Shown here piece after piece: positions 1 through 8,991 of a stretch of DNA of 64,000 nucleotides. The translations under genes were made by a program, and so were the position numbers. Within the stretch, counting starts at the first letter, position 1; each line of letters begins with the position of its first letter. The notes beneath the pieces are model-generated. The model was given only the letters and a program-made list of their open reading frames with translations, did no database searches and was not told where the DNA came from. The stretch comes from Jejuia sp040720935 (GTDB lineage Bacteria; Bacteroidota; Bacteroidia; Flavobacteriales; Flavobacteriaceae), in the NCBI RefSeq assembly GCF_040720935.1, contig NZ_JBFDAE010000002.1, positions 124,001-188,000 of the forward strand, in the 5' to 3' direction.

Positions 1-133
1 ATTTAATTGGAGCAAATAGCATACCAATTAGGCAATATAATAAATTATGCTAGATTAACTATTTTTATATAGAATTATTAGGGAAAATTTAATATTTATA
101 AATATTAAGTACCTGTTTTTGATGGTTATACTA

Positions 134-349
134 TTAAGGTCTGCCTTTGAGTCTTTTTTCAACCTTTCTTTTTATGACTGTTAACCGCTTCATGATATCC
201 ATGATGTTTTCGTCTTTTTCTTCCTTATAAACTTTATTTAAATCTAAGATCAAAGCTTTTGCCTCTCTTGATAATTTAACGCGATCGCTAGTTGATAACG
301 ATCTCATTTTTGTTTGCTCAAATTTTAATGCTCTATCGATTAAATCCAT
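134..349 (-). CDS. Small charged hypothetical protein (71 aa)
   Basis: I do not recognise the family. The product is highly charged and predicted helical, with many Lys, Arg and Glu residues and no signal peptide or membrane segment, so a cytosolic or nucleic-acid-associated role is possible but unproven. The reading frame is clean and lies in AT-rich DNA with no competing gene. It is transcribed leftward from ATG at 349; about 370 bp of noncoding DNA separate it from the aquaporin gene upstream, so it probably has its own promoter. It could be a chance ORF, but its composition looks protein-like. Confidence 0.5.
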   Translation of the reverse strand: MDLIDRALKFEQTKMRSLSTSDRVKLSREAKALILDLNKVYKEEKDENIMDIMKRLTVIKRKVEKRLKGRP

Positions 350-717
350 GATATTAGCTATTTAAATAATTATTGATTTTTATGTTTTGTGGTTTTAAAT
401 CGAACATTAAATTATACAGTCAGAAAATTTTTCTATTTATATAATATGAAGTGTTTAGAACCACGATTGTCAATTCTTTTTTTAAAATATGGTAAATATA
501 TAAAATGTTTAATCGATATTATGAAAAGTTAAACAAGATAATTTATAATGGTATAGGTAATCTTTATATTTAAAACAATCCGTAATTATTTCAAAAGATT
601 TCAATTTTCTTTAGAAAAGACATGTTATTGACTTAGTTCTTCGATAATTTCTGGATATTGCGTTTCTATATATTCAATAGTAATGTTTTTTTCCATTTTT
701 TCAGCAAAAGTCAAATC
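350..717. other. Intergenic region with a possible 23-aa ORF
   Basis: This 368-bp AT-rich gap holds no recognisable gene. On the minus strand an ORF of 23 codons (ATG at 696, TAA at 625-627) reads MEKNITIEYIETQYPEIIEE and three further residues. It lies just downstream of, and in the same frame as, the aquaporin stop codon, so it could be a co-transcribed small peptide or an old C-terminal extension. I see no RNA gene or terminator here. Confidence 0.25.
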
Positions 718-1374
718 TTAACAACACTGCTCATCCTTAACCAATTTACAACTAGAAACAGCAGCAATAGCACCTAAAATTGGTGCAGAAATATACAGCC
801 ATAAATACTGAAAATTCCCTGTAAATAGGGCAGGAGCAATGGAGCGAATAGGGTTCATTGAGGCTTTTGTCATAGGGCCCGCAAACATGGCTTCCAATAA
901 AATGACACCACCTACGGCAATAGCTGCCATGGTGCCAATTTCTTTGCTACCTGTAGAGACATTGATGATGACCACCATTAAAAAGAACGTGAGCAAAAAT
1001 TCTAAAATAGCAGCTTTATATGGTGGGAAACCTTCCGCTGGTGTGGTTTCGCCTAAAAACTGACTTTCCGGGAATAGAAACCACAATAAAAATGCTGCAA
1101 AAATGGCTCCAATGGCTTGAGCTAAAATGTACTTGGGTACTTTGTTCCAAGCAAATTTTTTGGCAAATGCAAACCCGATGGTTACTGCGGGATTAAAATG
1201 TGCGCCTGATATTTCGCCAAAAGCGTAAATCATCGCCATGACTATAAGTCCCCAAGTGGCGGCAACACCTACGTGAGAAATACTTCCGTTTGTTATTTCG
1301 TTAATGGTCATGGCGCCACAACCGCAGAATACCATGGCAAATGTGCCTATTGTTTCGGCATAATATTGTTTCAT
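718..1374 (-). CDS. MIP-family aquaporin / glycerol-type channel
   Basis: Inner-membrane channel of the major intrinsic protein family for water or small neutral solutes. The 218-residue product has the expected six hydrophobic segments and two half-helix loops. The first pore signature is canonical (HFNPAVT, about residue 65). The second reads SMNPIRSIAP (about residue 173): NPI instead of NPA, but with the following filter Arg kept. The start is a clean MKQYYAE, and length is normal for bacterial aquaporins. It is divergent from the DUF2911 gene across a 116-bp shared promoter region. Substrate (water or glycerol) cannot be decided from sequence alone. Confidence 0.9.
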   Translation of the reverse strand: MKQYYAETIGTFAMVFCGCGAMTINEITNGSISHVGVAATWGLIVMAMIYAFGEISGAHFNPAVTIGFAFAKKFAWNKVPKYILAQAIGAIFAAFLLWFLFPESQFLGETTPAEGFPPYKAAILEFLLTFFLMVVIINVSTGSKEIGTMAAIAVGGVILLEAMFAGPMTKASMNPIRSIAPALFTGNFQYLWLYISAPILGAIAAVSSCKLVKDEQCC

Positions 1375-1490
1375 TTAATTTGCTTTTCAGCAAATATACA
1401 ACGTCTTATTTTAAGCTTTTGTTAACAATAACCGATTTAATATTGTTTAATTTTATGACGTTTTAAACTTAATTATTAATAACTACTGAC

Positions 1491-2345
1491 ATGAAAAAAT
1501 TACTTTTATTATTTATGGCTTTTGCCACGATTAATGCGGTTAATGCGCAAGTGAAAACACCAGCCCCTAGTCCATTTTCTAAAATAGAGCAAAAGGTTGG
1601 ATTAACAGATATTACTATAGAATATTCTAGACCTGGAGTAAAAGGGAGAACCATTTTTGGAGATTTGGTGCCTTACGGTAAACTATGGCGAACTGGTGCA
1701 AATGCTAGAACAAAAATTACTTTTAGTACTGATGTAACGATAGATGGACAAACTTTAAAAGCAGGTTCTTATTCTATTTTCACTATTCCTAATGCAGAAT
1801 CTTGGGAGCTTATTTTTTACAATGATGGGAAAGAATCTGGCACTCCTGATGAATTAGATCCAGAGCATGTTGCAGCTAAAACCTCTGCAAAGTCTTATCC
1901 TGTAGATTTTAATGTAGAAACATTTACTATAGATTTAAATAACATAACCAATACTGGTGCAAGACTTGAATTTATTTGGGAAAAAACTTGGGTTGGTTTT
2001 GATATTACAGTGCCTACAGATGCCGCAGTAATGGCAAGTATTAAGGATGTAATGAGTGGTTCTTCTGTTTCGGCACAAGATTATTTTTCTGCCGCCGTTT
2101 ACTATTTAGAGGCGGGACACGACATAAACCAAGCAGTAGAATGGATTGATAAAGCCGTAGATATGACAAAAGATAAACCAAAATTCTGGTTTATTCACCA
2201 GCAGGCTTTAATTCATGCCAAAGCTGGAGATAAAAAAGGTGCTATTGCTGCTGCCAAGTCTTCTTTGGCATTGGCAAAAGAAGCTAAATATGATGCTTTT
2301 ATTAAAAAAAATGAAGACATATTAAAGGAATGGGGAGCACTATAA
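1491..2345 (+). CDS. DUF2911 domain secreted protein with C-terminal TPR-like region
   Basis: Exported protein of unknown function. Residues 1-20 form a classical signal peptide ending in NAVNAQ. Residues about 30-175 match DUF2911, a beta-rich domain common in Bacteroidota, recognisable from the stretches ITIEYSRPGVKGR and YGKLWRTGANA. The last 90 residues are helical and resemble a tetratricopeptide pair (YYLEAGHDINQAVEWIDKAV). It is a single-gene unit closed by a strong terminator directly downstream. Location is probably periplasmic. The family assignment is secure; no biochemical role is established. Confidence 0.85.
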   Translation: MKKLLLLFMAFATINAVNAQVKTPAPSPFSKIEQKVGLTDITIEYSRPGVKGRTIFGDLVPYGKLWRTGANARTKITFSTDVTIDGQTLKAGSYSIFTIPNAESWELIFYNDGKESGTPDELDPEHVAAKTSAKSYPVDFNVETFTIDLNNITNTGARLEFIWEKTWVGFDITVPTDAAVMASIKDVMSGSSVSAQDYFSAAVYYLEAGHDINQAVEWIDKAVDMTKDKPKFWFIHQQALIHAKAGDKKGAIAAAKSSLALAKEAKYDAFIKKNEDILKEWGAL

Positions 2346-2392
2346 ATTGGACTTCTTAGAGTTTATAGTATTAGAATTTTATACAAATGAAA

Positions 2393-2436
2393 AACGCAAC
2401 CTCTCGATGGCTATCGGGATTGGTTGCGTTTTTTTG
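2393..2436 (+). terminator. Rho-independent terminator after the DUF2911 gene
   Basis: The arms AACGCAACC (2393-2401) and GGTTGCGTT (2422-2430) pair perfectly, with a second inner hairpin around TCGATGGCTATCGG, followed by a run of T. Confidence 0.85.
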
Positions 2437-2586
2437 TCTAGCACTACTTTTAAAAACAATTCATAAAATTGACTATTATAATATTGGAGTAATTTTCAAC
2501 TTGTTCTAAATATTTCGTGTTTAAATTCTGTATATTAGTGGTGTAGAATAATTGTCTTTTTTTACAATTTTAAACTATCAAACTAA

Positions 2587-4548
2587 ATGTCAAACCAACA
2601 ATCTTTAGATGACGCGTTTATAAAAAAAGCGACGGATTTAATTGAGGCCAATCTTGAAAACGAGCAATTTGGCGTTAATGAATTGTCTGAGGCATTGGGT
2701 GTGAGCAGATCACAATTACACCGAAAATTGAATGCTCATACAGGTAAATCTACCAGTCAATTTATTCGGGAATACAGATTGGAAAAAGCAATGGAACTAT
2801 TGCAAAACAATGTCGCTACGGCTTCCGAGATTGCGTACCGTGTGGGGTTTAGCAGTCCTACATACTTTAACACACGGTTTAGCGAATATTATGGCTACCC
2901 TCCAGGGGAAGTGAAATATAGAAACCCAAATGCTTCAGATGATAGTGCTGGAAAATCATCTGAAATAAAAGAACCTCCTCATACAAGAAAAGATGCTAAA
3001 GCTGAAAACCGCAAATCGTTCAATCGCAAAAATACCATAATCGCTGTTTTTGGAGGTCTATTAATTATAGCACTTCTTTATTTCATATTTAACAAACCCG
3101 AAGAAAAGGATATAATAATTTCAGAAGTTGTAGAGATACCTGAGAAAACGCTTGCGGTACTCCCATTTAAAAACTTGAGCGATGATGCTGGTAACGAGTA
3201 TTTTGTGGACGGAATGCGTGACGATATTATAAACCATCTATCGAAAATAAATGGCATTTTGATTAAATCTAGGCAAACTTCTGATGGTTATGGCAGTAGT
3301 GATCTGTCAGGTTTGGAAATAGGAAAAGCCTTGGAGGTGGATTATTTAATTAATGGAAGTGTTCAAAAACACGGTGATAGAATTAAGATTATTGTGCACC
3401 TTATCAACACAAAAAATGATACACATTTATGGTCAAAGGATTTTAACCGTGAGTTTAAGGATATTTTCAATTTGGAAAAAGAGATTTCAACAGATATCGC
3501 TACAGAATTGAACTTAGTGTTGTCACCGGACGAACTTCAGGAAATTGCAAAAATACCCACAAATAGTATTGAGGCCTATAATTTGTACTTAAAAGGCAAT
3601 TATTTTTTATTTGAATTTGAAAATGACCGCTATAAGCTTTCTGAAAAATACTATAAAGAAAGTATGGCCCTCGATCCCGAATTTGCATTGCCCTATGCAG
3701 GTCTGGCAATGTATCATTTATATAAGGATTGGCCTACGCCAACAGAAGAGGGCTATAAAAAAGCTAAAGAATATGTTTTAAAAGCTTTGGAACTTGACAA
3801 TAGTTTGCCAGAACCCTATCTGGTTTTGGCAAGAATCCACATAGAATATGATATGGATTGGGATGCGGGGGGAAAGGCCTTTAAAAAAGCAATTAGTATT
3901 GATCCTAAAAGCCCTGATGGACTGCTGGGTGTGGCGAGATACTTAACTTATATTAAAGGTGATTTTTCGGAAGCCAGAAAGTTGGTGGATAAAGTGAAAC
4001 TAATAGCACCATTGTCGTATTATGTTTATACAACTAGTGCAGAATTTTATTTAGCAGAGGAAAATTATAATATGGCTTTAAGGGATGCCCTTAAAGCTAA
4101 AGAAATAGACTATAAAAATGCGTGGGCACCTTGGATTATTTTTTTGGCACATATTGAAACTGGCAAGGAAAACATGGCGGTTGAGGAATTGGCAGAAAAT
4201 TGGAGGCTCGATGCCGATAATAACAACGTAGAACCTATGTTAAAGGCTTTTGAAAAAGAGGGGATTCCAGGTGTTTTTAGATGGATAATCAATTTGGATA
4301 TAAATTTTAAGGATAAGGAAGGCACGCTCCATAATGCCTATTGGATAGCCCAAAAGTTTGCATTTCTAGGTGAACATGAAAAGGCTATTGAATGGCTCAA
4401 TATTGCTTATAAAAGAAGAAGCTCAGAATTTTATAGAGTGAAGTACGATCAATTCTTTATGGATTTACGAACCCATCCCGATTTTCTTGAGCTTCTTAAA
4501 AAAATGAATTTAGGTGATTATACCCATAGTTCAACATTCAAAAAGTAA
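2587..4548 (+). CDS. AraC-type HTH / transmembrane / TPR regulator, copy 1
   Basis: Predicted membrane-anchored transcription regulator of 653 aa. Residues about 10-115 form an AraC-type double helix-turn-helix (VSRSQLHRKL; ATASEIAYRVGFSSPTYFNT). A single membrane segment lies near residues 155-172 (IIAVFGGLLIIALLYFIF). Next comes a FlgO/adenylate-cyclase-associated type domain (AVLPFKNLSDD, DGMRDDIINHLSKI, about 195-315), then several TPR units to the C terminus. HTH inside, TPR outside is an inverted one-component sensor layout found in Bacteroidota. The next gene is a full-length paralog. Ligand and targets are unknown. Confidence 0.85.
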   Translation: MSNQQSLDDAFIKKATDLIEANLENEQFGVNELSEALGVSRSQLHRKLNAHTGKSTSQFIREYRLEKAMELLQNNVATASEIAYRVGFSSPTYFNTRFSEYYGYPPGEVKYRNPNASDDSAGKSSEIKEPPHTRKDAKAENRKSFNRKNTIIAVFGGLLIIALLYFIFNKPEEKDIIISEVVEIPEKTLAVLPFKNLSDDAGNEYFVDGMRDDIINHLSKINGILIKSRQTSDGYGSSDLSGLEIGKALEVDYLINGSVQKHGDRIKIIVHLINTKNDTHLWSKDFNREFKDIFNLEKEISTDIATELNLVLSPDELQEIAKIPTNSIEAYNLYLKGNYFLFEFENDRYKLSEKYYKESMALDPEFALPYAGLAMYHLYKDWPTPTEEGYKKAKEYVLKALELDNSLPEPYLVLARIHIEYDMDWDAGGKAFKKAISIDPKSPDGLLGVARYLTYIKGDFSEARKLVDKVKLIAPLSYYVYTTSAEFYLAEENYNMALRDALKAKEIDYKNAWAPWIIFLAHIETGKENMAVEELAENWRLDADNNNVEPMLKAFEKEGIPGVFRWIINLDINFKDKEGTLHNAYWIAQKFAFLGEHEKAIEWLNIAYKRRSSEFYRVKYDQFFMDLRTHPDFLELLKKMNLGDYTHSSTFKK

Positions 4549-4750
4549 AAAATCTTAGTATAAGATAATTTGAACATTTCAAATTATGTGCAATTCGCTT
4601 TTTTGGTTTAACTTTTAGAAGTTGTCCTATTTAAATGATTAAAGACAAAGTTTGATTGCGTTTTTAGATTTCTCTAAGTTTGATGCTGAATTCTGTATAT
4701 TAGTGAAATAGTATAACGGCAATAATTTATAACTCTAACTTACTACTAAA

Positions 4751-6715
4751 ATGTCCAACCCACGTTCTATAGATGATGCATTTTTAAAAAAAACAGAAGA
4801 TGCTATAGAGGCCAATCTTGAAAATGAACAATTTGGCGTTAATGAATTGTCTGAAGCATTGGGTGTGAGTAGATCACAGCTACACAGGAAACTAAATGCG
4901 CTTACAGGAAAATCAACCAGTCAATTTATTCGGGAATACAGATTGGAAAAAGCAATGGAGCTATTGCAAAACAATGTTGCTACGGCCTCCGAGATTGCGT
5001 ACCGTGTGGGGTTTAGCAGTCCTACATACTTTAACACACGGTTTAGCGAATATTATGGCTATCCCCCAGGCGAAGTAAAATACAGAAATTCAAATTCTTC
5101 CGATGGTGGTTCTGAGAAATCATCTGAAGTAAAAGAATCTGGGTATTCAATAAAAAATTCAAAAGCTGAAAACCGCAAATCGTTCAATCGCAAAAACACC
5201 ATAGTCGCTGTTTTTGGAGGTCTATTTATTATAGCGCTTCTTTATTTCATATTTAATAATTCTAAAGAAAAAGACCCTGTAAGTTCTAAAGTTGTGGCAA
5301 CCCTTAATAAGTCTCTTGCCGTATTGCCTTTTAAGAATTTGAGCGATGATAATACCAACCAATATTTTGCAGATGGCATGCGGGAAGATATCATCAATCA
5401 GCTATCGAAAATAAAAAGTATTTCTGTGAAATCAAGGCAATCTTCCGATAGATATGAAAGTGGGGAGTTATCTGGATTGGAAATTGGCAATGCTCTTGGT
5501 GTAGATTATTTGGTTAACGGAAGTGTTCAAAAACATGAGGATAGAATAAAAATCATTGTCCATCTTATCAATACGAAAACCGATACCCATTTATGGTCTA
5601 AGGATTTTGATCGTGAGTTTGAAGATATTTTCAATTTGGAAAAGGAGATTTCAATAGATATTGCAAAAGAATTGAATCTTGTGTTGTCCCCAAATGAGCT
5701 TGAACAAATTGGAAAAATACCCACTAAAAACCTAGAAGCCTATAATCTGTACTTAAAAGGAAAGCATTTTTTGTACAATTCTGAAAAAAGAAGTTTTGAT
5801 AGCGCCGAAAAATATTTTAATGAAAGTATTGTGCATGACCCAGAGTTCGCGTTGCCATATTCTGGACTTGCAGAGGCTTATATGTATAGGAGTTGGCCCA
5901 GGACTTCTGAGGAAGATTATTTAAAGGCTAAGAAATATGCTCTAAAAGGGATAGCATTAGATAGTGATTTATCAGAAACACATCGGGTGTTGGGCATGAT
6001 TAAAATGGAGTATGAAAGAAACTGGGATGAAGCTGAAAAGGAATTTAAAATAGCTTTGGAAAAAGACCCGAAAAGTGTTTTTGCCCATTTGCATTACGGA
6101 CGCTATTTAGTGTATGTTAAGGGCGATATTGATAAAGGAATGTACTTTTTTAAAAAAGCGATACAACTCGATCCTGTATTTATTTACCCCCATATTATGA
6201 TTGCCGAATGTTATATAATGATGGGCGACTATGAGCTGGCTTTAAAAGAGGTAAATAAGGCCAAAGAAATTGACAATAAGGATTTATGGACGTCTTGGAT
6301 CATCTTTTTGTCCTACGTGGAACAGGGAAAGGACGATTTGGCCATTGAAGAGTTAAGGAGAAGTTGGAGTTTATATCCTGTGATTAAAGTAAATATTGAG
6401 CCCATGCTAGAAGCCTATGAATCTTCGGGTATAAAGGGTGTTTTTAAATGGTTTAACGATATGGATATAAATCAAGTTGGAGAAGACAATGTGTATCATA
6501 GTGCCTATTGGATAGCCGAGAAATTTGCTTTTCTTGGAGAGCACGATAAAGCGATGGAATGGCTGGAAATAGCATATAGTCGAAATAACTCTGAATTATA
6601 TAAGTTAAAGTACGACCATTTTTTTGAAGACATGCATACACATCCCGAATTTTTAGAACTTCTCAAAAAAATGAATTTTAGTGATTATAGCCACCCTGCA
6701 ACATTTAAAGATTAG
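4751..6715 (+). CDS. AraC-type HTH / transmembrane / TPR regulator, copy 2
   Basis: Tandem paralog (654 aa) of the preceding gene with the same order of domains: AraC-type HTH (1-115), one membrane helix (about 157-173), FlgO-like domain (about 195-315) and TPR repeats. The HTH and membrane regions are nearly identical to copy 1, including at the DNA level, while the FlgO and TPR regions have diverged clearly. That suggests duplication, then conservation of the DNA target and change of the sensed signal. The 202-bp spacer before it repeats the context of copy 1 (CTGTATATTAGTG in both), so each copy seems to keep its own promoter. Confidence 0.85.
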   Translation: MSNPRSIDDAFLKKTEDAIEANLENEQFGVNELSEALGVSRSQLHRKLNALTGKSTSQFIREYRLEKAMELLQNNVATASEIAYRVGFSSPTYFNTRFSEYYGYPPGEVKYRNSNSSDGGSEKSSEVKESGYSIKNSKAENRKSFNRKNTIVAVFGGLFIIALLYFIFNNSKEKDPVSSKVVATLNKSLAVLPFKNLSDDNTNQYFADGMREDIINQLSKIKSISVKSRQSSDRYESGELSGLEIGNALGVDYLVNGSVQKHEDRIKIIVHLINTKTDTHLWSKDFDREFEDIFNLEKEISIDIAKELNLVLSPNELEQIGKIPTKNLEAYNLYLKGKHFLYNSEKRSFDSAEKYFNESIVHDPEFALPYSGLAEAYMYRSWPRTSEEDYLKAKKYALKGIALDSDLSETHRVLGMIKMEYERNWDEAEKEFKIALEKDPKSVFAHLHYGRYLVYVKGDIDKGMYFFKKAIQLDPVFIYPHIMIAECYIMMGDYELALKEVNKAKEIDNKDLWTSWIIFLSYVEQGKDDLAIEELRRSWSLYPVIKVNIEPMLEAYESSGIKGVFKWFNDMDINQVGEDNVYHSAYWIAEKFAFLGEHDKAMEWLEIAYSRNNSELYKLKYDHFFEDMHTHPEFLELLKKMNFSDYSHPATFKD

Positions 6716-6732
6716 CCAGTACTAAATTGTGC

Positions 6733-7122
6733 CCGGACAGAAACATAGCAAAATTAAATTTGCTTCTTTTTGCGTTCTTTCAGTTTGTTTTTAATCGCTT
6801 GATGCTAAGGCATCAACTCATAAGAACATAAACAACAATGACATCAAAAATAATTCAAATTCATTGGCGTCCGATAAAAAATTTTAGAAACCTTTCAACC
6901 TCATATTAAATAAGCGATTTTTTAGATGTCGCCCCGATGGGGCTTGATTTTTTAGTTCTTTTCCTTTTGCTCCAAAGATTCCATCCCTATGGGATTTTTT
7001 TAGCTCCAGAGGAGTGCAATCTTTATAGGCCGAAGCAAAAAATATTAGAAAGCTCCAGAGGAGCGAAATTTAATCGGACAATTGTGATTCAAATTATAAA
7101 AATCGTCTGTTTCTGTCCAGCC
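6733..7122. repeat. Composite intergenic element with outer inverted repeats
   Basis: A stretch between two genes is bounded by the inverted repeat GGACAGAAAC (6736-6745) and GTTTCTGTCC (about 7108-7117). The flanking bases are also similar (ACTAAAT on both sides). It contains the MITE-like element at 6869-7079, so it looks like a nested or composite insertion. No protein-coding gene is convincing inside it. The rest of the 6716-7288 gap is AT-rich and featureless. Confidence 0.4.
6869..7079. repeat. MITE-like dispersed repeat, copy 1
   Basis: This 211-bp element begins GTCCGATAAAAAATTT and ends AAATTTAATCGGAC, so its ends are short inverted repeats (GTCCGAT). It is about 90 percent identical to 42886-43093. 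Inside are small hairpins: GCCCCGATGGGGC, CCCTATGGG, and two copies of GCTCCAGAGGAGC or a close variant. It codes for nothing evident. Two copies with shared ends in one window support a nonautonomous mobile repeat. Confidence 0.7.
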
Positions 7123-7288
7123 ACTAAATAAAACCCCTAAATTCAACATAATTTAAACACTTCAAATTATGTTCCATAGCCTTTAAATAAAACTTTAAAT
7201 TTCTTGCAACATAGCTGTTAAGTGCCGTGTGCTCTATTGTTTCATATTTGTTTAAACATTATTTATTAATCTTTAAACTTATATAATC

Positions 7289-7828
7289 ATGAAAACATTA
7301 CTAGTAGTATTCGCAGTTTCTGTAAGCATCAACTTTGGATTTTCACAGAACGTAAACACCGAACTTATGGCATTTAATACAGATGAATTGTCTGTTACTA
7401 AAGCAAAACCATCGCCAACAATATTGAATAGCGATTATCTGGATAAAGTATTGGATAATTCCATGGCAATACACGTGAGCACTTTAGAAAAGCAAGTGTC
7501 ACAATTTGATATTACATCAGTTTCTCAATATAAAGGCGACCCCAAACCTTTTCAAACCATTTTTAAAACGAACAAAGGGGCTGTAAAAGTGAGTTATGAC
7601 ACTACAGGAAAAATTATAAGCACTATTGAAAAGTATAAAAATGTGAAATTGCCAAACGCCGTAAGGGATAAAGTTTTTAAAACATATTCTGAATGGACTT
7701 TGTTGAATGTAGATTATCAGGTGTATTACAATACTAATAAAAAAGTAAAGAAAATATATCTGGTTAAAATTGGAAAGGGGAAACAAAAAAAGAAAATTAA
7801 GGTGAACTCTGATGGGGATATATTATAG
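7289..7828 (+). CDS. Secreted protein, PepSY-like (hypothetical)
   Basis: Exported 179-aa protein. Residues 1-19 are a signal peptide ending NFGFSQ. The mature part has a beta-strand pattern (GAVKVSYDTTGKIISTIEKY, then NAVRDKVFKTYSEWTLLNVD) resembling the PepSY-like / DUF2874 fold of small periplasmic Bacteroidota proteins; this is a fold-level impression only. The C terminus is very Lys-rich. It stands alone and is followed by its own terminator. Automated pipelines sometimes give such proteins enzyme names without support; I would leave it as a hypothetical secreted protein. Confidence 0.75.
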   Translation: MKTLLVVFAVSVSINFGFSQNVNTELMAFNTDELSVTKAKPSPTILNSDYLDKVLDNSMAIHVSTLEKQVSQFDITSVSQYKGDPKPFQTIFKTNKGAVKVSYDTTGKIISTIEKYKNVKLPNAVRDKVFKTYSEWTLLNVDYQVYYNTNKKVKKIYLVKIGKGKQKKKIKVNSDGDIL

Positions 7829-7853
7829 TCAATCAAATACGAATAAAAGTAAA

Positions 7854-7889
7854 AACGTAGCCTGAATGATGGGCTGCGTTTTTTGTTTT
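7854..7889 (+). terminator. Rho-independent terminator
   Basis: AACGTAGCC (7854-7862) pairs with GGCTGCGTT (7872-7880, one G-U pair) and is followed by a T-rich tract. It ends the secreted-protein gene at 7289. Confidence 0.8.
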
Positions 7890-7890
7890 T

Positions 7891-7985
7891 GGGCGTTACC
7901 ACAAGGGTCACGCTTTCCGCTATATCTTTTTTGCTTTTAATGGCAAAAAAGGATGCCGCTTCAATCGTTAACGCACCTACTTGCC
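7891..7985. repeat. Intergenic palindromic repeat / bidirectional terminator
   Basis: This segment between two convergent genes holds CTTTTTTGC (7926-7934) facing GCAAAAAAG (7943-7951), a hairpin with T-tracts on both strands. The surrounding text (GGGTCACGCTTTCCGC, GGATGCCGCTTCAATCG) resembles an intergenic repeat that I recall from many flavobacterial genomes; only one copy is in this window. Confidence 0.5.
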
Positions 7986-8001
7986 GGGGTTGTTTTATGG
8001 A

Positions 8002-8991
8002 TTAATAGTTTAGGTTAATCAGCTGTCTAACATCATCCAAAGTTTTGATAATTTGTCGGCTAAACTCAAAAGTCATCACATCACTTTCGGTTTTGCCTTC
8101 TCTTAGCAACTCATTAAAATGCATCACTTCATAATTGTAACCAATGGTTTTACAATCGAAGTCTATGGTTTCTTTTTTACCATCCTTAGGTATTAAAGAC
8201 ACAGTTGAAGGACAATGAAACTGACGCTCTATTTTTATAGTGCCTTTTTCACAATGGAATATAGCTTCTACGGGAGTATCTTCCAAGAGCGTACTTTTTA
8301 AAAACGCTTTGGTATCATTTTCATATTCAAACACCATACTGCATGATGAATCTGCACCGTTTTCAAAATAAGTGGCTTTAGCTTCCATGTTTTTAGGAAT
8401 TCCAAGAGTTGAAAGTGCTGCAAAAATAGGATAAATTCCAATGTCCAATAAACTACCACCACCAAGTTCCTTATTAAACAATCTTGACGAATTATCAAAC
8501 GCTCTATAAAATCCAAAATCTGCTTCAAGCTTCATAATATTTCCGAATTTTTTATCTTCCAAAGCTTTTAAAACATATTGATAATGTGGTAAAAATAACG
8601 TCCAAAGTGCTTCCATTAAAAGTACATTTTTTTCTTTGGCTTTTGCAATCATATCATGCACTTCATCGCTATTCATGGCGAATGGTTTTTCGCATAAAAC
8701 AGCAATGCCGTTTTCTATACACAATAACGTATTCTCTTTGTGTAAAGCGTGTGGTGTAGCAATGTAAACCGCATCAATATTTTTGTCTTTTGCTAACGCT
8801 TCATAACTATCGTAAGCTTTTGTGGCGTTATATTTTGAAGCAAAGGCATCTGCTTTTTCCTGACCTCGTGAAGCTACTGCATAAAGATTTGCACCTTCAA
8901 CAGTTAATAAGTCGGTTGCGAAATTATTAGCAATATATCCAAGACCAATAATGCCCCAGTTGATGGTTTTAAGTGTTGATTGTTTTGTCAT
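8002..8991 (-). CDS. Gfo/Idh/MocA family oxidoreductase
   Basis: NAD(P)-dependent sugar or polyol oxidoreductase, 329 aa, normal for the family. The N-terminal Rossmann fold is clear (GIIGLGYIANNFATDL, residues 13-28) and the signature CEKPFAMN lies near residue 100, its Lys being the usual catalytic lysine. The C-terminal half is the predicted substrate-binding beta-sheet domain. Its start overlaps the symporter stop by 23 bp, so it is the last gene of a four-gene operon with a PIG-L deacetylase and an SSS transporter. That suggests oxidation of an imported sugar or amino-sugar derivative; the exact substrate is unknown. Confidence 0.9.
   Translation of the reverse strand: MTKQSTLKTINWGIIGLGYIANNFATDLLTVEGANLYAVASRGQEKADAFASKYNATKAYDSYEALAKDKNIDAVYIATPHALHKENTLLCIENGIAVLCEKPFAMNSDEVHDMIAKAKEKNVLLMEALWTLFLPHYQYVLKALEDKKFGNIMKLEADFGFYRAFDNSSRLFNKELGGGSLLDIGIYPIFAALSTLGIPKNMEAKATYFENGADSSCSMVFEYENDTKAFLKSTLLEDTPVEAIFHCEKGTIKIERQFHCPSTVSLIPKDGKKETIDFDCKTIGYNYEVMHFNELLREGKTESDVMTFEFSRQIIKTLDDVRQLINLNY

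Noticed and set aside
6937..7131. 64-codon ORF in the repeat region
   Set aside because: It lies entirely within the MITE-like and outer repeat sequences and is not conserved in frame in the second copy.
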